Positions 1-5,669 of a DNA stretch of 6,091 nt are shown here, piece by piece (position 1 is the first letter of the stretch; each line of letters begins with the position of its first letter). The stretch is from Planctomycetota bacterium. Its GTDB lineage: Bacteria; Planctomycetota; Brocadiia; JAJRTI01. The DNA lies in contig JAJRTI010000172.1 of assembly GCA_024278415.1 (NCBI GenBank), forward strand, positions 1 to 6,091, given 5' to 3'. The notes under the pieces were generated by a model. That model was not told where the DNA came from and did no database searches. It was given only the letters and a program-made list of their open reading frames with translations. The position numbers were made by a program, and so were the translations under genes.

Positions 1-2
1 TC

Positions 3-584
3 GCGCCCAAGTACGACGGCGTGCGATTGTTCCTGCCCGCGCTGCCGTTCATCGCGTGCCTGGCGGGCGTCGGGCTCGACGCGCTGCTCAGTGCGATGCA
101 CCGCAAATGGCCTGGCCGGCCGGCGCTGGCCTGGGCCGCGGGGGTGCTCCGCTTCGCGCTCCCCGCGGCCGAGAGCGCGCACATGCATCCCTTCCAACTC
201 AGCTACTACAACGCGGGCGTGGGCTTCTTGCGCGGCGCCCAGGCCCTGGGGTTCGAGCCCACGTATTGGGGCGACGCGGTGAACGCGCAGGCGCTCGGCT
301 TCCTCAATCGCAAGTGCCAGCCCGGGACGAAGGTCGCTTTCTTCCCCGTGAGTTCCCGCGCGCCCGAGCAGTATGTCGACCTCTTCAGAGACCTCCGCAG
401 TGACGTGCAGATCGTGGACTACGAGTCGCGCGAGTGGGACTACCTCGTGCTCGTGTCCCGCTACGGCAAGTTCGACGCAGTCGCCTGGCAGATCCTGCGG
501 ACCCAGACGCCCGCGTTCAGCGTGCGCCGGTGGGGGGTGCAATTGTGCGGCGTCTACCGTGGTCCTTCATGTCCGGGGACATGA
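3..584 (+). CDS. GT39/ArnT-like membrane glycosyltransferase, C-terminal part (5' end outside window)
   Basis: Partial gene: the frame is open from base 3 and ends at TGA 582-584, so the start lies upstream. The GTG at 21 is an internal valine codon. The visible piece begins with a YDGVRLFLPALPFI stretch and a hydrophobic segment (roughly the first 30 residues). A second, weaker hydrophobic stretch follows, then HPFQLSYYNAGVGFLRGAQ and PTYWGDAVNAQAL. The HP-x-x-LSYYN then YWGD pattern is typical of the C-terminal half of GT39-type transferases (dolichyl-phosphate-mannose mannosyltransferase / ArnT-like). These are polytopic membrane enzymes that move a sugar from a polyprenyl-phosphate donor to lipid or protein on the outer face. 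The last ~110 residues form a soluble, probably periplasmic, domain ending in an RRWGVQLCGVYR strand. The catalytic N-terminal loop is not in the window, so donor and acceptor cannot be inferred. The last codons lie within a palindrome. The family call is fairly secure, the activity is not. Confidence 0.8.
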   Translation, partial: APKYDGVRLFLPALPFIACLAGVGLDALLSAMHRKWPGRPALAWAAGVLRFALPAAESAHMHPFQLSYYNAGVGFLRGAQALGFEPTYWGDAVNAQALGFLNRKCQPGTKVAFFPVSSRAPEQYVDLFRDLRSDVQIVDYESREWDYLVLVSRYGKFDAVAWQILRTQTPAFSVRRWGVQLCGVYRGPSCPGT

Positions 585-621
585 TGCGATCCCGCTTCGC
601 GGGCTTCCGCATCACGTCCCC
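575..621 (+). terminator. Long imperfect stem-loop over the end of the glycosyltransferase gene (possible terminator)
   Basis: The arms are GGGGAC (575-580) with GTCCCC (616-621), then an A/C mismatch (581/615), then TGATGCG (582-588) with CGCATCA (608-614). A 2x4 internal loop follows, then CCCGC (591-595) with GCGGG (599-603) around a TTC loop. That is 18 base pairs in 47 bases. The TGA stop of the upstream gene is the first three bases of the second helix. There is no T-run after it, so it is not a classical intrinsic terminator. Termination, mRNA 3' end protection or a REP-like dispersed palindrome are all possible. The structure itself is read directly; the role is inferred. Confidence 0.5.
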
Positions 622-652
622 AGCCGCTTGCCTCGCGGCCCCGGCGGCAAGA

Positions 653-661
653 TGATATGAT
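653..661 (+). promoter_or_regulatory. Extended -10 promoter candidate for the GHL10 gene
   Basis: TGA-TATGAT fits the extended -10 form (TGn followed by a hexamer matching TATAAT at 5 of 6 positions) and sits in an AT-richer patch of a very GC-rich region. No good -35 is present at 16-18 bases. A TTGCCT at 628-633 is 22 bases away, which is too far. Extended -10 promoters can work without a -35. Initiation near 667-669 would leave a leader of about 47 bases before the ATG at 715. Confidence 0.4.
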
Positions 662-703
662 AGCGCGCACTCCACCGGCTCCACTTCACGTTTCCCCATC
701 GCC

Positions 704-708
704 GAGGT
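704..708 (+). promoter_or_regulatory. Ribosome binding site of the GHL10 gene
   Basis: GAGGT with seven bases before ATG 715 is well placed for 16S rRNA pairing. It supports that start, which also puts a signal-peptide-like sequence at the N-terminus. Confidence 0.7.
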
Positions 709-714
709 AACGCC

Positions 715-3480
715 ATGAACGCACTCACGCCTCTCCTCTGCTTCGCTCTGGCCTGTTCGACCGCCGCGGCCGCGGCCAGCGACACACTCGTGATCGACAA
801 CTTCGACTACGCGGACTCCGCGGCCGCGCAGGCCGCGTGGACGCCGCGGGCGAACCTCCCGCCGGTGGCGATGGTCGCCGTCAAGGGCCGCGGCGCGGCC
901 ATGCGCATCGAGTTGCCATTCAAGTCCATGCCGGTAGACCGCAGCTACGTCGATCGCAACGTGAAGCTCGACCTGTCCGCGTATAGCGAAATCTCGCTCG
1001 ACGTGTTCGCGGAGTCGCCGAATCCTGCGGGCCGCATCACGCTCTACTTTCGCAGCGGCGCCGGCTGGTACGGCAAGTCGTTCGGCCTGCGCAAGGGCTG
1101 GAACACGGTCGTGCTCTCCAAGGGCGACTTCGGCGCCGAGGACTCGCCGGCCGGCTGGCACGCGATCGACGGCATCCGCATTTCTCCGTGGCGGGGACAG
1201 AAGCTGGACGGCTACTGCATGGTCGACAACCTGCGCGCCCGCGCGCACGAGTTCGCGGTCGTGGCCGGCGCGGCGGCCGCAGCCAAAAGCCATGACCGCG
1301 GGGTCCAGCAGTACGCGACGCAAGTCGTCGCCATGCTGCGCGAGGCCGGGCTAAGCGCCGGCGCGATCGACGACTTCGACGTGGTGCGCGGCGCGCTGAA
1401 GCACGCGAAGGTCGCGCTCTTCCCCTACAACCCCGTGCTCGCCAAGGGCGAGGCGGAAGCCGTGCGCGAGTTTGTCGACGCCGGCGGGAAGATCATGGTC
1501 TTCTACAGCCTGCCCGAGGACATGGCCGATCTGCTCGGCGTCGAGAACGTGGGCTGGGCCAAGCGCGAGCGCCCGGGCGAGTTCGCGGAGATCCGCTTCG
1601 ACGCGCCGGACATCATCGGCCTGCCCAAGAGCGTGAAGCAGGCCTCGTGGAACATCACCCTCGCCGCGCCGGCGGGGCGCAACGCGCGGGTCATCGGCTA
1701 CTGGTTCGACGACCAGGGCGCGGACACCACGCGGCCCGCGGTCATCATGAGCGACACCGGCGTGTTCATGTCCCACGTGATCCTCGCCGACGACCCGGCC
1801 AAGAAGAAGCAGATGCTCCTCGCGTGGCTGGGCCACTATGTGCCGAAGCTGTGGCCCCAAGCCGCACAGCGCGCGATCGACTCCGCCGGAGCGGTTGGGC
1901 CGATGAAGAAGATGGCCGACCTCGACCGCTTCATCCTGGCGCACGCCGACGCGTTCGCGACCGGGCCGCAGGCCAAACAAGCGCTGGTCCAAACGCGCAC
2001 CTGGCACGACAAGGCCCAGGCGCTCGCGGACGCGGGCAAGTACGTGGAGGCCATCGCGGCCGCGACGCGGGCCAACCGCGAGGCCAGCCGCGCGTACGCC
2101 TTCTGCCACAAGCCGCGCACCTGCGAGTTCCGCGCACTGTGGAACCATTCGGGCACCGGCGCTTTCCCTGGCGACTGGGACAAGTCCATGGCCAACCTCA
2201 AGAAGGGCGGCTTCAACGCGATCGTGCCGAACATGTGGTGGGCCGGCGTGGCGCACTACGACAGCGCTTACCTGCCCAAGTCCAAAACCTTCGAGAAGTA
2301 CGGCGACCAGATCGCACAATGCGTCGCGGCCGGCAAGCGCTACGGCATCGAAGTGCATCCGTGGAAGGTGAACTGGAACCTCTCCAACGCTCCCCAATCG
2401 TTCGTGGACAAGATGCGCGACGAGGGCCGGCTCCAAGTCGATCCAAGCGGGAAAGCGATCAAGTGGTTGTGCCCCTCGAACCCCAAGAACTTTGAACTCG
2501 AACTCAACACCATGGTCGAGGTCGCGCAAAAGTACGACGTGGACGGCGTGCACTTCGACTACATCCGCTACCCCGGCCGGCGGGGATGCTACTGCGACGG
2601 GTGCCGCGAGCGGTTCGAGAAGGAGCTTGGCAGGAAGGTCGAGAACTGGCCGAAGGACGTATACGACGGCGCGCTGCGAAAGCAATACACGGACTTCCGC
2701 TGCGCGCAGATTTCCCGGCTCGTCAAGGCCGTGTCGGAGCGCGTGCGCGAGATCAAACCGTACTGCAAGATCAGCGCGGCCGTGTTCAACAGCTACCCCA
2801 ACTGCCGCGACTCGGTGGGGCAGGACTGGGTGCTGTGGTGCAAGAAGGGGTGGCTCGACTTCGTGTGCCCCATGAACTACATCCAAGAGGATGAGCCGTT
2901 CGCGCAGCGCGTGTCCGCGCAGCTTGGGTACGTGGGCGGCGCGGTCCCCCTGTATTCCGGCGTGGGCGTGACCCTGCGGTGGAGGCACACCCCGGAGCAG
3001 GCCATCAGCCAGATCGAACTCGCGCGCGAAGCCGGGGCCGACGGCATCATCGTGTTCAACTACTCCGAGGCGCTCACGGGCCGGTTCATGGACGCACTCG
3101 GCTCGGGCATCTTCTCGCAGCCGGCGATTCAACCGCACCAAGCGCCGGACGTGGCGTTCGATATCCCCGGCCAGCGCAAGGACGTGCCGCACTTCCTGTT
3201 CGTGCCCGGCGAGAGCGGCGACGTGAGCGCGGTCGTGGCCGGCCTCGGCCGCCACCGCAAGCTCGCGACCGGGGTGCAGGCGCGCCTGCGCCTGGAGAAC
3301 ACGGCCGGCGACGTGCTGGAGGAGTTCGGGGCGGTGAACCGCGTCGGCCAGAAAGTCCAGGCCCGCGTCGCCAAGCGGGAAGGCAAGCTCCGGCTCGCGC
3401 TCGCGGGCGTGCTCATCTTCGCCGACGGCCGCCGGCAGTCGTTCGTTGCGCGCAGCTATCCGTTCGTGTTCGGGGAGTAG
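715..3480 (+). CDS. Secreted multidomain GHL10-type glycoside hydrolase-like protein
   Basis: A 921-residue exported protein, likely a polysaccharide-active hydrolase. Residues 1-22 are a hydrophobic, Ala-rich signal peptide, unusual in lacking Lys/Arg before the core. Residues ~24-180 look like a jelly-roll carbohydrate-binding domain (LVIDNFDY start; DLSAYSEISLDVF; VDNLRA end). Residues ~183-380 resemble the Rossmann-like, amidotransferase-type domain seen in some multidomain glycosidases, without an evident Cys nucleophile. Residues ~395-465 are helical. Residues ~471-795 match the glycosyl-hydrolase-like 10 family (YngK type): FRALWNHSG, EVHPWKVNWN, WLCPSNPKN and DGVHFDYIRYP (610-620), where Asp615 is the best acid candidate. 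FNYSEAL (781-787) supplies Glu785 near the expected last barrel strand. Cys625, Cys627 and Cys630 form a CxCxxC motif just after the Asp615 strand. The remainder is a beta-rich tail. Substrate unknown. It appears monocistronic, with its own promoter candidate and a hairpin downstream. Confidence 0.88.
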   Translation: MNALTPLLCFALACSTAAAAASDTLVIDNFDYADSAAAQAAWTPRANLPPVAMVAVKGRGAAMRIELPFKSMPVDRSYVDRNVKLDLSAYSEISLDVFAESPNPAGRITLYFRSGAGWYGKSFGLRKGWNTVVLSKGDFGAEDSPAGWHAIDGIRISPWRGQKLDGYCMVDNLRARAHEFAVVAGAAAAAKSHDRGVQQYATQVVAMLREAGLSAGAIDDFDVVRGALKHAKVALFPYNPVLAKGEAEAVREFVDAGGKIMVFYSLPEDMADLLGVENVGWAKRERPGEFAEIRFDAPDIIGLPKSVKQASWNITLAAPAGRNARVIGYWFDDQGADTTRPAVIMSDTGVFMSHVILADDPAKKKQMLLAWLGHYVPKLWPQAAQRAIDSAGAVGPMKKMADLDRFILAHADAFATGPQAKQALVQTRTWHDKAQALADAGKYVEAIAAATRANREASRAYAFCHKPRTCEFRALWNHSGTGAFPGDWDKSMANLKKGGFNAIVPNMWWAGVAHYDSAYLPKSKTFEKYGDQIAQCVAAGKRYGIEVHPWKVNWNLSNAPQSFVDKMRDEGRLQVDPSGKAIKWLCPSNPKNFELELNTMVEVAQKYDVDGVHFDYIRYPGRRGCYCDGCRERFEKELGRKVENWPKDVYDGALRKQYTDFRCAQISRLVKAVSERVREIKPYCKISAAVFNSYPNCRDSVGQDWVLWCKKGWLDFVCPMNYIQEDEPFAQRVSAQLGYVGGAVPLYSGVGVTLRWRHTPEQAISQIELAREAGADGIIVFNYSEALTGRFMDALGSGIFSQPAIQPHQAPDVAFDIPGQRKDVPHFLFVPGESGDVSAVVAGLGRHRKLATGVQARLRLENTAGDVLEEFGAVNRVGQKVQARVAKREGKLRLALAGVLIFADGRRQSFVARSYPFVFGE

Positions 3481-3485
3481 CACGG

Positions 3486-3510
3486 CCCCGCGATCGGCAC
3501 ACGCGCGGGG
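3486..3510 (+). terminator. GC-rich hairpin just after the GHL10 gene (possible terminator)
   Basis: CCCCGCG (3486-3492) pairs perfectly with CGCGGGG (3504-3510) around an 11-base loop, six bases after the TAG stop. No T-run follows, so it may be a Rho-assisted terminator or a 3' end stabiliser. Two weaker hairpins follow in the same gap: CCGCG/CGCGG at 3522-3536, and TGCCG/CGGCA at 3569-3581, which has only a short AGTTT after it. Confidence 0.4.
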
Positions 3511-3584
3511 GAGGGCCGGGACCGCGTCTTGCGCGGACTTCAGCCTGGAGCGAAACGCCCGCGCGCAATGCCGGAACGGCAAGT

Positions 3585-3613
3585 TTGCAGCCCTCCCACG
3601 AAGGTGCTAAACT
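3585..3613 (+). promoter_or_regulatory. Sigma70-like promoter candidate for the URO-D-like / RNase Z-like unit
   Basis: TTGCAG (3585-3590) and TAAACT (3608-3613) are separated by exactly 17 bases. The hexamers match the sigma70 consensus at 3 of 6 and 4 of 6 positions, modest but in the optimal geometry and in one of the less GC-rich patches of the window. Initiation near 3620 would give a leader of about 38 bases before ATG 3658. This supports separate transcription from the GHL10 gene. Confidence 0.4.
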
Positions 3614-3646
3614 CCTGCGCTTTGTGCATTGCCCCCTCCTTCCCAT

Positions 3647-3650
3647 GGAG
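3647..3650 (+). promoter_or_regulatory. Ribosome binding site that sets the URO-D-like start
   Basis: GGAG lies seven bases before ATG 3658. The frame stays open upstream to a TTG at 3529, but the 43 extra residues do not look like this family, and that TTG lies upstream of the promoter candidate. The ATG at 3658 is therefore preferred. Confidence 0.65.
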
Positions 3651-3657
3651 TCGCCTA

Positions 3658-4785
3658 ATGGAGCAACTCGACGCACTCCTCGACGCGTTTCGTCCCGACA
3701 TGGACTGGTTCAGGGCGAACAAGGCCGCGTACGGCCGGCTCTTCCGCAACGAGCCGCTGGACTCCATCCTCATGGCCGGCGCCGCGGGCGCGCCCAAGGA
3801 GTTCGCCCAGACGCGCTTCAACATGAAGCAGCAGTACGAGTCGCCCGAGTGCATGCTCTACGAGGGCCTCAAGGGCATGGTGAGCGCGGCGGCCGCGCGG
3901 GGCGCGACCCTGCCGACCATCCGCGCGAACCTCGGCGTGGGATTCGTGCCGTCCGTCTTCGGCGTCGAGCAGTTGATCTTCGAGGACAAGATGCCCTGGC
4001 CGCAGGGCCACCCGCCCAAGGAGCGCCTCCAAGAGATGCAGCCCAGCGACCTGGAGGACGTGTCGGACATGGGGCTCGTGCCGCGGGCGCGGGAGATCTA
4101 CGAGTTCTATCGCGACAAGCTTGGCACGACCGAGTTCTGCTTCATCGCGGATACGCAAGGCGTGCTGGACATCGCGCATCTCGTGCGCGGGGATGACTTG
4201 TTCTACGACCTGTACGACGACCCGGCGTTCGTGCACCACGTCATGGAGCTGTGCCTTCAGGCGTACATCAGCGTGACGAAGTGCCTCAAGGCCGCGATTG
4301 GCGAGCCCTTGGACTCGGGCATGCACGGCGGCATGGCCATGGGCAACGGCGGCGTGCGCTACTGCATGGACACGAGCGTGCTGCTGTCGGGGGAGCAGAT
4401 CGAGGAATTCGAGGCGCCCTACTTGCGCCGCGCGCTCCAGCCGTTTGGCGGCGGGTGGGTGCACTTCTGCGGGTACGCACCCCACGTGACCGACGTGCTG
4501 GTGAACGTGCCCGAGGTGCGCGGCATCAATCCCAACTACATGGACAGCCGCCCGTACGACTACGAGACCGACGTGAAGAAGATTCGTGGCGCTGGCAAGT
4601 TCTTCACCGGCGCGCCGTTCAAATCGCCAGACGAGTCGACGCGCGGCTACTTCCGCCGCGTGCTGGAGCCGCTCGGCGAGCGCCGCGGCATGCACTTCAC
4701 CCCGCGGGGCAAGGGCGTGGAGCCCGGCGACTACGCCGGCCGGCGCGAGCTGCTGGACGAAGTCGAGCAGGACATGTTCGGATGA
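3658..4785 (+). CDS. Uroporphyrinogen decarboxylase (URO-D) superfamily protein, not HemE
   Basis: A 375-residue, probably cytoplasmic protein of the URO-D (beta/alpha)8 superfamily, which includes HemE and the MtaA/CmuA corrinoid methyltransferases. Diagnostic stretches are IADTQGVLDIAHLVRGDD from residue 163, a DDPAFVHHVMELCLQAY helix, VRYCMDTSVLLSGEQIEEF (from 233) and GGGWVHFCG (264-272). His269 and Cys271 occupy the HxC position that binds zinc in MtaA-type methyltransferases. The HemE signature PxWxMRQAGR is absent, so heme synthesis is unlikely. The third zinc ligand of MtaA is a Cys about 77 residues further on. Here no Cys follows Cys271, and His346, in GMHFTP, lies 75 residues after it. 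A methyl- or carbon-transfer role is plausible, but the substrate cannot be named. The gene overlaps the next by four bases (ATGA), so the two are probably translated together. Confidence 0.83.
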   Translation: MEQLDALLDAFRPDMDWFRANKAAYGRLFRNEPLDSILMAGAAGAPKEFAQTRFNMKQQYESPECMLYEGLKGMVSAAAARGATLPTIRANLGVGFVPSVFGVEQLIFEDKMPWPQGHPPKERLQEMQPSDLEDVSDMGLVPRAREIYEFYRDKLGTTEFCFIADTQGVLDIAHLVRGDDLFYDLYDDPAFVHHVMELCLQAYISVTKCLKAAIGEPLDSGMHGGMAMGNGGVRYCMDTSVLLSGEQIEEFEAPYLRRALQPFGGGWVHFCGYAPHVTDVLVNVPEVRGINPNYMDSRPYDYETDVKKIRGAGKFFTGAPFKSPDESTRGYFRRVLEPLGERRGMHFTPRGKGVEPGDYAGRRELLDEVEQDMFG

Positions 4786-5654
4786 GCCAAATCGAAGACG
4801 TGCTCAGCGGCTACTCCCGCGGGCTCTACAGTTCGTGGTTCTACTACAAGCCGGACCGGCTCCTGTTCGACGCGGGCGAGGGGATCATCGACCGCATGAG
4901 CAAGCGCGTGTACGCGGTGCAGCGCATTCTGCTCAGCCACGGCCACGAGGATCACATTTGCGGCATCCCGGGGCTGGTGAACCTGCGCAACCTGAGCGCG
5001 GGCGACCGCGAGAAGGCGCTCACGATCTACTACCCCAAGGGCGACTCGTGGGTGGAGCTGCTGCGGAACTACCTGCACAAAAAGCAACACCGATTCTTGC
5101 GCTACGACCTGGAGTGGACCCCCGTCGTGCCGGGCGACCGCATCGATCTGGGCCAGCCCAAGCGCCCCCGTTACATTGAGGCCATCAAGTCCGGCCATCG
5201 GCCTTCGACGCTGTCGCTGGGCTATCGCATCTTGGAGCACCGGCAGGCGTTGCGGCCGGAGTTTGCAGAGCTGCCACAGCAGGAGATTTCAAAGCACATC
5301 CGCGAGCGCGGCAAGGATCAGGTCTGCGAGTCGCGCATGCACAACGTGTTCACGTACAGCGGCGACACGACCGGGCTCGATCCCGCGCTGGCCGAGGGCG
5401 CGGACGTGCTGCTCCACGAGGCCACGTACTTCGAGGACGAGCAGCCGGACAAGCATTTCCATTGCACGTTCGAGAAAGCCCTCGAGATCGCGCAGCAGGC
5501 GCAGGTGAAGGCGCTGGTTCTCTTCCACGCGTCCGGGGCGTTCGTCGAGCGCGCGCTGCGGCGCCAGCTCTCGGAGCTGCTCCAGCAGGTGGGCCCGGCC
5601 TTCTCCGTGCACCTGATCTGGCGATACAAGCTCCTGGACATGGGCGGCGAGTAG
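4782..5654 (+). CDS. RNase Z-type metallo-beta-lactamase-fold hydrolase
   Basis: A 290-residue protein with every metal ligand expected of the RNase Z (ElaC/COG1234) branch. His53, His55, Asp57 and His58 are in SHGHEDH; His139 is in SGHRPSTLSLGYRI; Asp195 is in YSGDTT; His249 is in LVLFHAS. The HEATYFED...HCTFEKALEIA region (212-237), with His227, matches the conserved RNase Z HEATF/HST segment. RNase Z cleaves tRNA precursors 3' of the discriminator base; relatives act on other phosphodiesters. The usual N-terminal FLGTGxGxP loop is missing, and the protein enters the fold at SRGLYSSWF, aligning with RNxSS. This suggests a divergent subfamily, so tRNA processing is likely but not certain. 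The ATG overlaps the upstream TGA, and AGGA at 4769-4772 lies nine bases ahead, supporting this start. Confidence 0.85.
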   Translation: MSQIEDVLSGYSRGLYSSWFYYKPDRLLFDAGEGIIDRMSKRVYAVQRILLSHGHEDHICGIPGLVNLRNLSAGDREKALTIYYPKGDSWVELLRNYLHKKQHRFLRYDLEWTPVVPGDRIDLGQPKRPRYIEAIKSGHRPSTLSLGYRILEHRQALRPEFAELPQQEISKHIRERGKDQVCESRMHNVFTYSGDTTGLDPALAEGADVLLHEATYFEDEQPDKHFHCTFEKALEIAQQAQVKALVLFHASGAFVERALRRQLSELLQQVGPAFSVHLIWRYKLLDMGGE

Positions 5655-5669
5655 GCGGGCCGGCGGGGA

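Noticed and set aside
4..584. A frameshift or lost membrane segment in the glycosyltransferase, because the second hydrophobic stretch is short
   Set aside because: Family motifs continue in one frame on both sides of the stretch, and no other frame carries matching sequence.
1351..3582. A 743-residue open frame on the minus strand opposite the GHL10 gene
   Set aside because: It lies antisense to a protein with recognisable domains. Its translation is rich in Arg, Ala, His and Val with no recognisable motif, as expected for the shadow of a high-GC3 gene.
3529..3657. A 43-residue N-terminal extension of the URO-D-like protein from a TTG start
   Set aside because: A GGAG site is well spaced before ATG 3658. 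The extension does not resemble the family and begins upstream of the best promoter candidate.
2979..4196. A 405-residue plus-strand frame bridging the GHL10 gene, the gap and the URO-D-like gene
   Set aside because: It is a different frame inside two real genes, with an Arg/Gly/Pro-rich composition and no motif.
3655..4695. A 346-residue minus-strand open frame opposite the URO-D-like gene
   Set aside because: Same shadow effect: it is His/Ala/Val-rich, has no family resemblance, and mirrors a clearly conserved gene.
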